Shown here: positions 16,975 through 25,736 of the stretch, piece by piece
How positions within the stretch are numbered: the stretch's first letter is position 1
How the letters are laid out: each line of letters starts with the position of its first letter
Source: Paenibacillus aestuarii
GTDB taxonomy: Bacteria; Bacillota; Bacilli; Paenibacillales; NBRC-103111
Direction of reading: 5' to 3'
NCBI RefSeq assembly: GCF_027789125.1
Contig: NZ_JAQFVF010000089.1
Location: forward strand, 124,001 to 188,000
DNA length: 64,000 nucleotides
The notes under the pieces: generated by a model
Database searches by the model: none
Seen by the model: only the letters and a program-made list of their open reading frames with translations
What the model was told of the DNA's origin: nothing
Program-made: the position numbers and the translations under genes

Positions 16975-17280
16975 CATCGCATTAAAAACTTGTCCGTCCA
17001 GCTTGGCTGCTGCGCGGACATCTTCAGTTAGAAAGGCATGAACAGATCCTGTCCCTACGACACTTAGGGACACAGCAGGATACTTCCGTAGATTGGACAC
17101 GATCCGGGATCGTGCATCCACAGCAAATCGCAGAGTAGCCCTGTCCTTGGCATCAATCCAGGAATCCGCATGGACACATGGGGCGACTGTTTCAACATCA
17201 AAGATGTTCAAACGCTCGAAATTCTTGTTGTGTAAGTCTGGATACAGCTGCTCCGGTATAACTGTGATGTGTTCAGCCAT
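16963..17280 (-). CDS. Pyridoxamine 5'-phosphate oxidase-like split-barrel protein, short
   Basis: 105 residues resembling the first two thirds of FMN-binding split-barrel proteins: an IPEQLYPDLHNKNF start, then ADSWIDAKDRATLRFAVDARSRIV, YPAVSLSVVGTGSVHAF. Full members are usually about 145-155 residues. This one stops inside the terminator after LDGQVFNAMKKA, so it is either a short subfamily or a C-terminal truncation. AGGAGG precedes the ATG at 17280. Ligand and substrate are unknown. Convergent with ylaJ. Confidence 0.65.
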   Translation of the reverse strand: MAEHITVIPEQLYPDLHNKNFERLNIFDVETVAPCVHADSWIDAKDRATLRFAVDARSRIVSNLRKYPAVSLSVVGTGSVHAFLTEDVRAAAKLDGQVFNAMKKA

Positions 17281-17458
17281 GTCGTCTGCCTCCTACTAGG
17301 TGGTAAAAACGAGCCTTACGCTTTCAGTATAGCATAGCATGTGGCAGGCTATCCACCTTTATGTGACATCTCTGCAAGTCATGCAAACACTCCTTTAGCA
17401 CCCAGTTATACCTTATATGTACGTCGGATTAACAAACTTATGTCCTGCAATGACAAGA

Positions 17459-17743
17459 CTATTGCTGATTATATTTCGGATTGCCATTGATATCTTCGAG
17501 CAGCTTCTCCGAGGCTTCCCGGTCAAACCGTTGAATTTTGCTGATTCCTTCTTGCTCGTAGGCGATTTGGATGGTGGAAGTCTGCTCTTGATCTTGCTCT
17601 AGTATATGAAAATCATGAACCAAATGATCCTCTTTTAAGATGACGGCAAAAAAATCTCTCGTCTCGCGGGCCGCTTCATCCTCAGGTCTGCCTTCGGCGA
17701 CAATTTGCATTTGAAGCCAATTAAACAAAGCATCTTGAAGCTT
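17459..17743 (-). CDS. Hypothetical protein, 94 residues
   Basis: Small acidic soluble protein of no family I recognise. It is helical at the N-terminus (KLQDALFNWLQMQIVAEG) with a probable sheet (DFFAVILKEDHLVHDFHILE, TSTIQIAYEQEGISKIQRF). Its start region overlaps the stop of the upstream gene. The ATG at 17743 has GAGAGG about 12 bases before it. The ATG at 17758 is possible but sits against the same site. Overlap and shared strand imply coexpression with the 141-residue gene upstream. Confidence 0.65.
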   Translation of the reverse strand, partial: KLQDALFNWLQMQIVAEGRPEDEAARETRDFFAVILKEDHLVHDFHILEQDQEQTSTIQIAYEQEGISKIQRFDREASEKLLEDINGNPKYNQQ

Positions 17744-17747
17744 CATC

Positions 17748-18173
17748 TCACATGCCATCCTCTCTTAACAAAATGACAGCCCAGCCTGCATCCAGCCAGC
17801 TGAGCCATAGCTGTTTCCAGCTTTGCAAGCGCTCACTATTTGCTGCAAGTTGATAAACCAATCCCTGCGTCTCACGGATGGTCAGCAATCGATCGAGAAA
17901 CGCTTCTGCGCAATGCGACAGATGAAGCACCGTTCCGTCAAAAACGATATCGTCCTCACTCGCCAGCTCCAGCTCATCTGCCTCTGCGCCGCATACGTCT
18001 GGATCATCGCTGAGCAGCATGCTCGCTTTAAACATCGGCAATAGCCGCGGATGCAGCCCGTTAGCTATCTCACGCAACTTCTCCAGCTCAGCTAACGGTT
18101 CACAGACGATACGTTCACGGCCAACTAGTAACGGCGATCGGTTCACAATTGGAGTCAACCAGTACTTGGTCAT
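17748..18173 (-). CDS. Hypothetical protein, 141 residues (typA-ylaK region)
   Basis: Soluble protein with a conserved-looking N-terminus, TPIVNRSPLLVGRERIVCEP, then helices and an acidic mid-part. Its place between ylaH and ylaK suggests a functional tie to that group, but I cannot name a family. AAGGAGGGG precedes the ATG. The 94-residue gene starts within its last codons. There is no signal peptide or membrane segment. It could correspond to a diverged YlaL. That is a guess from position only. Confidence 0.65.
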   Translation of the reverse strand: MTKYWLTPIVNRSPLLVGRERIVCEPLAELEKLREIANGLHPRLLPMFKASMLLSDDPDVCGAEADELELASEDDIVFDGTVLHLSHCAEAFLDRLLTIRETQGLVYQLAANSERLQSWKQLWLSWLDAGWAVILLREDGM

Positions 18174-18190
18174 TTGCCCCTCCTTTTATG

Positions 18191-18472
18191 CTATGCCTTC
18201 TTATTGCCGCTTCGCTTTTCAACAAAATAGCGGACGCGGACAAGCAGCATCAGCCCAACAGCCACAGCCAAGCTCAGAACGATCGGCAAGCCCGCCACTT
18301 GAAAGAAAAGCAGCATGACAGAGCCGAGCGCCAATAACACATAGATAATCAGCGATTTTAACACCGGCAGTTTGCGGGTGCGAAACACTTTGTTATACAC
18401 ATACGTCATAAACACAAAAATTAATATGTAAGTCGTGTAAATATGGTCGGCAAGCCATGCATTCACTTTCAT
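18191..18472 (-). CDS. ylaH: YlaH family membrane protein
   Basis: 93 residues with three membrane helices: TYILIFVFMTYVYNKVF, LKSLIIYVLLALGSVMLLFF and IVLSLAVAVGLMLLV. The central RTRKLPVLKSL motif and order after typA match Bacillus YlaH, whose function is unknown. GGAGTG precedes the ATG. It follows typA by about 100 bases on the same strand, and the 141-residue gene begins 17 bases later, suggesting one transcript. Confidence 0.82.
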   Translation of the reverse strand: MKVNAWLADHIYTTYILIFVFMTYVYNKVFRTRKLPVLKSLIIYVLLALGSVMLLFFQVAGLPIVLSLAVAVGLMLLVRVRYFVEKRSGNKKA

Positions 18473-18577
18473 TCACTCCATATTCCCGTAGTCGTATTGC
18501 TTATGTATACATATAGGGAAAGGGAAATGAGGCCTGGTAGCCTGCATTTCCCTTCTCCATCATAACTTAACCTGCCA

Positions 18578-20419
18578 TTACACGTTAGCTTCAGCCATTT
18601 TGCGGTGCTTCTCGGCACGCTCGCGCTCACTTTTGTTCAAAATCTTTTTGCGCAGACGAACGGACTTCGGCGTAATTTCACAGTATTCATCGTCGTTCAA
18701 ATATTCAAGCGCTTGCTCCAAGGAATAGAGACGTGGAGTTTTCATTTTCACAGTCTCTTCTTTGTTTGCAGAACGAATATTGTTTACTGCTTTTTCTTTA
18801 CAAATGTTCACGATGATATCATTATCGCGCGTATGCTCGCCGACGATCATGCCCTCGTAAACTTCAGTTTGCGGATTAACGAACAGAATACCGCGATCCT
18901 CAACGGAAAGAATACCGTACAGCGTGGATACGCCAGTTTCACTGGATACGAGCACACCTTCGTGACGGCCGCCGACGTTAGCGCCTTGGTAAGGACCGTA
19001 GCTGTCAAACGCATGGTTCATAATGCCGTAGCCGCGTGTCAGTGTCAAGAAGTTCGTTCTGTATCCGATCAAGCCGCGCGCTGGAATCAAGAATTCCAAA
19101 CGAACGTTGCCGGAACCGTTGTTGATCATGTTCACCATTTCCGCTTTGCGGGAGCCCAAGCTCTCCATAACGGAGCCCATGCTGTCTTCGGGAACGTCGA
19201 TGATCAAACGCTCGATCGGCTCCATCTTTTGACCGTCAACGACACGGATGATAACTTCCGGCTTGGATACTTGCAGCTCGAAGCCTTCGCGGCGCATATT
19301 CTCGATCAGAATACCCAAGTGAAGCTCACCGCGGCCGGAAACGATGAAAGCATCCGGGCTGTCCGTATCGTCTACACGCAAGCTCACGTCTGTCTCCAGC
19401 TCTTTGTACAGACGCTCGCGAAGCTTACGGGATGTAACCCATTTTCCTTCACGGCCGGCAAATGGACTGTTGTTCACCAGGAACGTCATTTGCAGCGTCG
19501 GCTCATCAATTTTCAAGACAGGAAGCGCTTCTGGATTAGCGGCATCGGCAATCGTTTCTCCGATGTTAATATCTTTAATACCGGAGATCGCGATAATATC
19601 TCCCGCACCGGCCTCTTCAATCTCAACCCGCTTCAAGCCGGTGAATCCGAACAGCTTCTCGATTCTCGCTTGTTTCGTGATGCCTTCACGGTTAATAACG
19701 GCTACCGTTTGACCTTGACGGATTTTACCGCGGTTGACACGGCCAACACCGATGCGGCCCAAGTATTCGTTATAGTCCATCAGTGTAACGAGGAATTGCA
19801 GCGGTTGTTCAACATCTTCCGTCGGAGATGGGATATGGTTAACGATCGTCTCATAAATCGCATGCATGTTCTCGTCTTGCTTCTCTGGGTCCAAGCTCGA
19901 TGTACCTTGCAGCGCAGATGCATAAACGACATGGAAGTCTAATTGCTCATCCGTTGCACCTAGCTCGATGAACAAATCAAGAACTTCGTCGACAACTTCC
20001 GCCGGACGCGCGTTCGGACGGTCGATTTTGTTCACGACAACAACCGGCGTCAAGTTCGATTCCAGCGCTTTGCGCAGAACGAATTTCGTTTGCGGCATTG
20101 TGCCTTCAAAAGCGTCAACGACGAGCAATACGCCGTCAACCATCTTCATAATCCGCTCCACCTCGCCGCCAAAGTCGGCGTGTCCTGGTGTATCGACAAT
20201 ATTAATCAAGTAATCTTTATATGAAATAGCTGTATTCTTAGCCAGAATCGTAATCCCGCGCTCTCTCTCAAGGTCGTTCGAATCCATGGCTCTTTCCTGG
20301 ATCGCCTCGTTCTCGCGGAATGTACCGGATTGTTGAAGCAGCTTATCGACGAGTGTTGTTTTCCCGTGGTCAACGTGCGCAATGATCGCGATATTACGGA
20401 TCTTTTCTCTTGCGTGCAT
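18578..20419 (-). CDS. typA: Translational GTPase TypA/BipA
   Basis: Ribosome-associated GTPase of 613 residues, close to the family length, that supports 50S assembly and stress or cold growth. The EF-G-like G domain has IAHVDHGKTTLVDKL, DTPGHADFGGEVER and NKIDRPNARP. Domains II and III follow, then the BipA-specific C-terminal region (YRTNFLTLTRGYGIMNHAFD, RLRKKILNKSERERAEK). GAGAGGG precedes the ATG. It lies just downstream of a terminator, so its promoter is in the short gap near 20420-20465. Confidence 0.97.
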   Translation of the reverse strand: MHAREKIRNIAIIAHVDHGKTTLVDKLLQQSGTFRENEAIQERAMDSNDLERERGITILAKNTAISYKDYLINIVDTPGHADFGGEVERIMKMVDGVLLVVDAFEGTMPQTKFVLRKALESNLTPVVVVNKIDRPNARPAEVVDEVLDLFIELGATDEQLDFHVVYASALQGTSSLDPEKQDENMHAIYETIVNHIPSPTEDVEQPLQFLVTLMDYNEYLGRIGVGRVNRGKIRQGQTVAVINREGITKQARIEKLFGFTGLKRVEIEEAGAGDIIAISGIKDINIGETIADAANPEALPVLKIDEPTLQMTFLVNNSPFAGREGKWVTSRKLRERLYKELETDVSLRVDDTDSPDAFIVSGRGELHLGILIENMRREGFELQVSKPEVIIRVVDGQKMEPIERLIIDVPEDSMGSVMESLGSRKAEMVNMINNGSGNVRLEFLIPARGLIGYRTNFLTLTRGYGIMNHAFDSYGPYQGANVGGRHEGVLVSSETGVSTLYGILSVEDRGILFVNPQTEVYEGMIVGEHTRDNDIIVNICKEKAVNNIRSANKEETVKMKTPRLYSLEQALEYLNDDEYCEITPKSVRLRKKILNKSERERAEKHRKMAEANV

Positions 20420-20465
20420 GATTTCAAACCCTCTCTACCCAATAAATTTTCGTCTCTATTCTCAC

Positions 20466-20497
20466 AAAAGAAGCGTCGGACGAAAGCGCCGACGCTT
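20466..20497 (-). terminator. Intrinsic terminator after the LiaF-like membrane gene
   Basis: AAGCGTCGG and CCGACGCTT (20471-20497) pair over 9 bp. Minus strand continues CTTTTGTG. It separates the upstream membrane gene from typA. Confidence 0.8.
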
Positions 20498-20558
20498 GAC
20501 ATTTAATCATAGTATACGCAAAATCCTGTCATTATGCAAGAAAAAAACACTGTCGATT

Positions 20559-21041
20559 TTACCAAGATCTTGGTCTCCGGAAAATTAACGCCGCTCCTGC
20601 CAGGACAAGCACGAGAGCAATAACATAAACACCAAGCTTAAATAAGAGCGTAATTACAAAAAATACCACTGAAATAGCGCCCAAAATCATCGCGGCGATC
20701 CATACGCCCCGGTGCGTATTACGATCAAACAGATGCAGTTCATATAAGCCGATGGCGACTCCCAAAATAAAGCCGGGCCAGAGATAGCTCATTGCTCCCC
20801 ACCCGAACAAATTGCAATAAAAAAACATGAGCGCATATGTAGTCAGGATTCCTCCGGGAACAAGCACGCCTGACGGCAGCGTACGATTAAAGAACAGCAT
20901 ATGGAACAGCAGTCCCGGTATCAGCAAGACAAGCGGCCAAAAAAACGAAGCGATAAAATGAATCACACCCAATTTGCCCAACAGCAAAATGATGGCGACG
21001 CCAATCAATACAATCCCGATGGTGTAGCTATTTCTAGCCAA
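20559..21041 (-). CDS. LiaF/LiaI-like multi-spanning membrane protein
   Basis: 160 residues with about six hydrophobic helices. The N-terminus SYTIGIVLIGVAIILLLGKLG followed by FFWPLVLLIPGL is the typical pattern of the LiaI/LiaF-like transmembrane module (DUF5668-like), often tied to cell-envelope stress sensing. There is no C-terminal LiaF sensor domain. The TTG start at 21041 has GGAGGG 8 bases upstream. It is transcribed alone and ends with a terminator. The family call is by pattern. Confidence 0.65.
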   Translation of the reverse strand: MARNSYTIGIVLIGVAIILLLGKLGVIHFIASFFWPLVLLIPGLLFHMLFFNRTLPSGVLVPGGILTTYALMFFYCNLFGWGAMSYLWPGFILGVAIGLYELHLFDRNTHRGVWIAAMILGAISVVFFVITLLFKLGVYVIALVLVLAGAALIFRRPRSW

Positions 21042-21232
21042 GCCTGATCCCTCCTAAATCTTGTATCGTGCGGAGCGTCTTTCGACACCCTTCAACAAGT
21101 AGTGTAGCGTAACTTGGGTAAAATTGCTAGGCGGTAATCGCTGCTTCTGCATAAGCTTTACATCACAAGGATGGGCATACTAGCAAAGCCTCAGCACTTA
21201 CGACAAGACACCAGTTGTGATCAGGGGGAAGC

Positions 21233-22447
21233 ATGGAACAAACTATGAAGCAAAGCGTGCGCAGGCCGCTTTGGACCAAAGCATTTTTATTGACAGCTTT
21301 ATCGAATCTGCTGCTTTTCTTCAGTTTTCAGATGTTGATTCCGACCATCCCCATGCATGTCGCGCAATTAGGCGGCGATGATTTGCAAGTCGGGCTTGTC
21401 ATCGGCATCTTTACAATTTCTTCATTAATAACCCGCCCGTTTGCAGGCAAAGCATTGGATCGGCTGGGCCGCAAACATGTGCTGTTTGTCGGCCTCAGCA
21501 TCTGCGTGCTCACCATCGCCGGCTATTCGTACTTGGCGGCAGTGGCGCTGATTCTCGCCGCCCGCTTCGTACACGGAATCGGCTGGGGCATGTCAACGAC
21601 TTCGCTTGGCACCGTGATCGCGGACATAATCCCGCCGGAACGGCGCGGAGAAGGCATGGGCTATTACGGATTGTCCAATACGTTCGCCATGGCGCTCGCA
21701 CCGCTGACCGGGCTTTGGGTCATGAACCTATACGGTTTTCACCGTGTTCTTCTCCTATCGACTTGCTTGGCTTTGGCATCGATGCTCAGCTCTCTGTTTA
21801 TTACATATAAGAAGCCGTCTGTGACAAATCCGGCCAAAGACACACAGCAGCCACGCGTAATCGACCGTTTCATCGAGCGAAGCGCCCTGCTGCCTTCCAT
21901 GCTGCTGTACTTCACGGCCGTCTGTTACGGCGGCATCGTCACGTTCATCACGTTGTTCGGCCGGGAAACCGGCATTGCCAATGTCGGCTGGTTCTTTCTG
22001 TGCAACGCTTCGATGGTCCTGATCGTACGGCCTGTCACAGGCGTCCTGTTTGACCGCAAAGGGCCGGAGTGGGTCCTGCTCCCCGGCGCAGGCTTCACGA
22101 TCGGCGGCTTGCTGCTGCTGTCCTACGCCCACTCCGAAGCCAGCCTGGCGGCAGCTGCGCTCTGCTACGGCATCGGCTTCGGTTCGATCCAGCCTGCGCT
22201 GCAAGCCTGGACGATGAACCGGACGCCGCCGGAACGGCGCGGCGCCGCCAACGGCACCTTCTTCTCAGCCAATGATCTCGGCCTGGGCTCAGGTGCTATG
22301 CTGCTCGGTGCGTTCGCCACCTATATAGGCAGCTATGCGCTCATGTACCGCTACTCCGTGGTGCTGATGATTCTCTTCCTTCTTATCTACGGCTGGTGCC
22401 TGTGGCAAACCCGCCGCGGCTTAACTGCGCTGCAGCGCGCCTCATAA
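21233..22447 (+). CDS. MFS transporter, drug-efflux type
   Basis: 12-helix major facilitator of 404 residues. Motif A is GKALDRLGRKHV between helices 2 and 3. RFVHGIGWGMSTTSLGTVIADIIPPERRGEGMGYYG covers the helix 4-5 region, with the PPERRGEG pattern common in YfkF/YwoG-type exporters, and PPERRGAANG is repeated in the second half. Substrate cannot be inferred. AGGGGGAAGC precedes the ATG at 21233. It is convergent with the TerC gene. Confidence 0.88.
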   Translation: MEQTMKQSVRRPLWTKAFLLTALSNLLLFFSFQMLIPTIPMHVAQLGGDDLQVGLVIGIFTISSLITRPFAGKALDRLGRKHVLFVGLSICVLTIAGYSYLAAVALILAARFVHGIGWGMSTTSLGTVIADIIPPERRGEGMGYYGLSNTFAMALAPLTGLWVMNLYGFHRVLLLSTCLALASMLSSLFITYKKPSVTNPAKDTQQPRVIDRFIERSALLPSMLLYFTAVCYGGIVTFITLFGRETGIANVGWFFLCNASMVLIVRPVTGVLFDRKGPEWVLLPGAGFTIGGLLLLSYAHSEASLAAAALCYGIGFGSIQPALQAWTMNRTPPERRGAANGTFFSANDLGLGSGAMLLGAFATYIGSYALMYRYSVVLMILFLLIYGWCLWQTRRGLTALQRAS

Positions 22448-22450
22448 CAA

Positions 22451-22488
22451 AAACCGCAAAGCGCTGAGCGCCTTGCGGTTTCTTTTTT
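22451..22488 (+). terminator. Intrinsic terminator after the MFS gene
   Basis: AAACCGCAA-GCGC, loop TGA, GCGC-TTGCGGTTT with one mismatch, then CTTTTTT. The A-run on the other side suggests bidirectional use with the TerC gene. Confidence 0.85.
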
Positions 22489-23167
22489 ATTCGCTTCTAG
22501 GTTTCATTCGTAACGAACGCGTCCATTTCACGGTAAAGCCGATGGCAATGACGAGCACGGTTGTGGCGATCGGGATCCACGTATGAAGGAATTCGTGTTC
22601 GATCAGGAACCAATCAATCATCTTCTCATCCTTCACAAACATTTCACCAGCGGTATAACCTAGAATCCCTGCCCCGATATAGACCAAGATCGGAAATTTA
22701 TGCAGCAAATTCATCACCAGCGTGCTGCCCCAAATAATGATTGGAATGCTCAGCCCGATCCCGAGGATAATGACTGTGTTATTGCCGTTACCTTTGGCAG
22801 CAATCGCCAGCACGTTATCGAGGCTCATGACGAAATCGGCGACGATGATCGTCCAGATCGCTTTGCCAAGCGATGTCGCCTCTTTTACGTTCGAATGATC
22901 GTCATCGTCGGTCAACAGCTTGATTGCGATATAGAAGAGCAGTATGGAACCAAGCGCCTGGATAAAAGGAATATCCAGCAAGCTGACGGCGATAAGCGTA
23001 AGAACGAGGCGTAGCGCGATCGCACCAAAAGCTCCCCACCAGATGGCCTGCTTGCGCTCTTTGACCGGCAAATTTTTGGAGGCTAGGGCAATTACCACCG
23101 CATTATCGCCGCTTAACACAATATTGATTAACATAATCTGTAAAAACAGGATAAGCGCATCAACCAT
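22487..23167 (-). CDS. TerC family integral membrane protein (YjbE/YkoY type)
   Basis: 226 residues with seven helices. It has TerC marks NIVLSGDNAVVIALAS near the start and VADFVMSLDNVLAIAA near residue 115, each with an acidic residue inside a helix, as expected for metal binding. Bacillus homologues (YceF, YkoY, YjbE) export or load Mn2+. An acidic loop DDDDHS lies between the halves. No yybP-ykoY riboswitch is seen in the 40 bases before it. It follows thiI closely on the same strand. Confidence 0.9.
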   Translation of the reverse strand: MVDALILFLQIMLINIVLSGDNAVVIALASKNLPVKERKQAIWWGAFGAIALRLVLTLIAVSLLDIPFIQALGSILLFYIAIKLLTDDDDHSNVKEATSLGKAIWTIIVADFVMSLDNVLAIAAKGNGNNTVIILGIGLSIPIIIWGSTLVMNLLHKFPILVYIGAGILGYTAGEMFVKDEKMIDWFLIEHEFLHTWIPIATTVLVIAIGFTVKWTRSLRMKPRSE

Positions 23168-23206
23168 TTTCCATAACCTCCGCTAGCTTACTAAAGTGTC
23201 TATGTC

Positions 23207-24415
23207 CTAAAACAAATGCTGCTCCGCAGCTTCCTTCTTGGCACCGAAGACGACGCGAATCGTCTCCGTTTGCTGAACAGCTTGTTCAATCAGCTCCGGC
23301 AAGAAGGACATGCTGTCCTCAATCTTTTCAACCATCCGCAGATTGGGGTTCGTACTTGGCGACGGCGGCAAAAATAAAGTGCAGCAGTCCTCATACGGCA
23401 AAATGGAAATCGCAAAAGTACCGATCGTCTCTGCGATCGAGATGATCTCTTGCTTGTCCATCATAATCAAGGGCTGCAAAATCGGCAGACTCACCACGCG
23501 GCCAATCGCGTTCATGCTGGGCAGCGTTTGGCTGGCGACCTGACCCAAGCTCTCACCGGTAACCAGTGCCTCCGCTCCGTTCTGGTCGGCAATCTTCTCA
23601 GCAATCCGGTACATCGCTCTGCGGATCAAGGTAACGAGCAAATTATCTTTGTAGACGCCATGAATGGCCGTCTGTACGTCTGTGAATGGCACCAGATGCA
23701 GCTTGATTGAATCGGTGTAAGAAGCAAGCTGGCGTGCCAGATCGATCACTTTCTCCTTCGCTCTCTCGCTGGTGAAAGGATAGCTGTGGAAATGTACAGC
23801 TTCCAGCTCCACACCTTTGCGCATAGCGAGCCAGCCGGCTACAGGGCTGTCTATGCCGCCGGAAAGCAGCAGCAGCGCTTTGCCGTTCGTCCCTTGCGGG
23901 TACCCGCCTGCGCCTTCAATCACCTCGGCGAACAGCAGCGCGCGTTCCTCACGCAATTCCAGCCTCAGCTCGATGTCAGGCTGATGCACATCGACTGTGA
24001 GACCAGGCATTCCTTGCAGCACATAGCCGCCAACGAGCCTGTTCATCTCCTGTGAATCGTAAGGAAACGATTTGTTCACCCTTTTTACACTAACCTTAAA
24101 CGTCTTAGGAGGTTTCGGCAGCCCTTGCATCATGCTTAGCGCCGTTTCTTGAATGGACTTAAGCTCCAAGGGAGCCAAGTAAGCCGGACTAATCGACGAT
24201 AGTCCAAAAATCCGCTTAAGATCCTTCAGCGTGTCCTCATAAGGCGCACCCTCTAGCTCCACATATACGCGTCCATATTCAGGAATATACCTAATCGACG
24301 GGTATGAGGCGAATACTTTCTTAATTTGTATCATGACGCTGCGCTCAAAGCGTTTGCGGTTCCGTCCTTTGAGTGTCAACTCACCCATGCGTATAATCAT
24401 ACATTCCGGTTTCAT
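23207..24415 (-). CDS. thiI: tRNA 4-thiouridine synthase ThiI
   Basis: Adenylates U8 of tRNA and transfers sulfur to make s4U, and may also serve thiamine synthesis. It has 402 residues: NFLD and THUMP domains at the N-terminus (MIIRMGELTLKGRNRKRFE), the PP-loop LLLLSGGIDSPVAGWLA near residue 180 and a C-terminal segment with EDCCTLFLPPSP. It lacks the rhodanese extension of enterobacterial ThiI, like the Bacillus protein, which takes sulfur directly from a partner desulfurase. The start overlaps the desulfurase stop (ATGA), supporting that partnership. Confidence 0.95.
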   Translation of the reverse strand: MKPECMIIRMGELTLKGRNRKRFERSVMIQIKKVFASYPSIRYIPEYGRVYVELEGAPYEDTLKDLKRIFGLSSISPAYLAPLELKSIQETALSMMQGLPKPPKTFKVSVKRVNKSFPYDSQEMNRLVGGYVLQGMPGLTVDVHQPDIELRLELREERALLFAEVIEGAGGYPQGTNGKALLLLSGGIDSPVAGWLAMRKGVELEAVHFHSYPFTSERAKEKVIDLARQLASYTDSIKLHLVPFTDVQTAIHGVYKDNLLVTLIRRAMYRIAEKIADQNGAEALVTGESLGQVASQTLPSMNAIGRVVSLPILQPLIMMDKQEIISIAETIGTFAISILPYEDCCTLFLPPSPSTNPNLRMVEKIEDSMSFLPELIEQAVQQTETIRVVFGAKKEAAEQHLF

Positions 24416-25590
24416 TTCCGCTGCCCCTTTCTCGCTGATGTCTGATGAAGCATGGGGGCCAGCTCTTGAACGGTTTGCCGGAGCGCACTCAGGAACTGAT
24501 CAGCATCCGCCAAGCTATGGGTGTCAGAGAAGCTGACGCGCAAGCCGCTCACCGCTCGCTCGCGGCTGCATCCCATGGCCAGCATAACTTTACTTGGGTC
24601 TGATTCGCCCGAGCCGCAAGCCGACTTCGTCGATATGTATATGTCCCGCTTCTCTAAAGCATGAACAACAACTTCCGCCTTCATTCCTGGAAATGAAAAA
24701 TGTACAATATGCGGCGCCGTTTCCGCTTCCGCTTGCGAGCCGGTTAACGCAAGCTCCGGTATGTCCGCAATGCCTTGCACAAGCCTTCTGCGCAGTTCGT
24801 ACCGCTTCGCCGACTTCTCCGCCATGTGCTCCATCGACAGGCGCAAAGCTTTGGCCATGCCCACCAGCAGCGGCACGTTCTCCGTACCCGAGCGCAAGCC
24901 GTATTCCTGACCGCCTCCGCCGAGCAAGGGCAACAGATGAATGCCTTCTTGCTTGTACAAAAATCCGACACCCTTCGGCCCGCGAAACTTATGTGCCGAG
25001 GCACTGAACAGATCGACCCGCCACGCTTTTGGCGGCAACGGTAGCTTCGTCAATGATTGCACTGCATCGACGTGAAAAATCGTCTTTGGATAAGCCGCCA
25101 GCAGCTTTCCAATCTCCTCAATCGGCTGAACGCTGCCGACTTCATTATTCACCTGCATCACGCTGACAAGAATCGTTTCCTCGCTCAAAGCTTCCTGCAG
25201 TGCATCCAGACTGACGATGCCCCGCTCGTCTACCGGCAAATACGTGACGCGGAAGCCTTCCTTCTCCAATTGCTTGAATACTTCAAGCACGGAAGGATGC
25301 TCAATTTGCGTCGTGATCATATGGTTGCCACGATTGCGATAATTGTAGGCTACGCCTTTAATTGCCATATTATTACTTTCAGTTCCGCATGACGTATAAA
25401 TAATCTCTTGCGGCAGCACCCCTAACAGACCAGCAATCACATCTTTAGAGCTATTTAGCAGCTTCTCGGCCTGCATCCCAAGCTTATGGATGGAGGACGG
25501 ATTGCCGTAATGGAGCTTCATCACTTCTGCGACGGCGTCAATGACCTCATCATAAGGAGGCGTTGTAGCCGCATGATCCAAATAAAGCAT
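24412..25590 (-). CDS. nifZ: Cysteine desulfurase paired with ThiI (NifZ type)
   Basis: PLP enzyme that releases sulfur from cysteine for tRNA thiolation. It has 392 residues: MLYLDHAATTPP N-terminus, SASAHKFRGPKGVGFLY with the Schiff-base lysine near residue 205, a mobile loop STKSACGSGESDPSKV with the catalytic cysteine near residue 330, and GCSRERAVSGLRVSFS at the end. The ATG at 25590 has AAAGGAAAT upstream. The open frame continuing to 25659 has no ribosome site and crosses the promoter. Operon with thiI by a 4-base overlap. Confidence 0.94.
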   Translation of the reverse strand: MLYLDHAATTPPYDEVIDAVAEVMKLHYGNPSSIHKLGMQAEKLLNSSKDVIAGLLGVLPQEIIYTSCGTESNNMAIKGVAYNYRNRGNHMITTQIEHPSVLEVFKQLEKEGFRVTYLPVDERGIVSLDALQEALSEETILVSVMQVNNEVGSVQPIEEIGKLLAAYPKTIFHVDAVQSLTKLPLPPKAWRVDLFSASAHKFRGPKGVGFLYKQEGIHLLPLLGGGGQEYGLRSGTENVPLLVGMAKALRLSMEHMAEKSAKRYELRRRLVQGIADIPELALTGSQAEAETAPHIVHFSFPGMKAEVVVHALEKRDIYISTKSACGSGESDPSKVMLAMGCSRERAVSGLRVSFSDTHSLADADQFLSALRQTVQELAPMLHQTSARKGQRK

Positions 25591-25641
25591 AATATTTCCT
25601 TTCTCGCTTCGCAGCCTTATAAAATAACTTATTCTCATCCC

Positions 25642-25670
25642 ATTAAAGCTTAAATGCACACAGATTTCAA
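25642..25670 (-). promoter_or_regulatory. Sigma-A promoter of the nifZ-thiI operon
   Basis: TTGAAA (25665-25670), 17 bases, TTTAAT (25642-25647) on the minus strand, about 50 bases before the nifZ start and just after the terminator of the preceding gene. Confidence 0.65.
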
Positions 25671-25684
25671 TGACCCGAGAAAAA

Positions 25685-25724
25685 ACAAAAGGCCGATTCC
25701 GCTCGAAGTGCAGCGAAATCAGCC
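25685..25724 (-). terminator. Intrinsic terminator after the lytic transglycosylase gene
   Basis: GGCTGATTTCGCT and AGCGGAATCGGCC (minus strand) pair over 13 bp with T:G pairs, then TTTTGTTTTTT. Confidence 0.85.
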
Positions 25725-25736
25725 AAGTCTATTATT

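Noticed and set aside
18500..18565. Hairpin GGGAAATG...CATTTCCC after typA as a terminator
   Set aside because: No U-run follows on the minus strand and the ylaH gene lies upstream of any clear stop signal. Left unassigned.
18605..19942. Plus-strand open frame of 445 codons opposite typA
   Set aside because: A shadow caused by codon bias of typA. No ribosome site and no coherent protein features.
23168..23206. Manganese (yybP-ykoY) riboswitch before the TerC gene
   Set aside because: Only about 40 bases separate it from thiI, too short for that element, and none of its conserved sequence is present.
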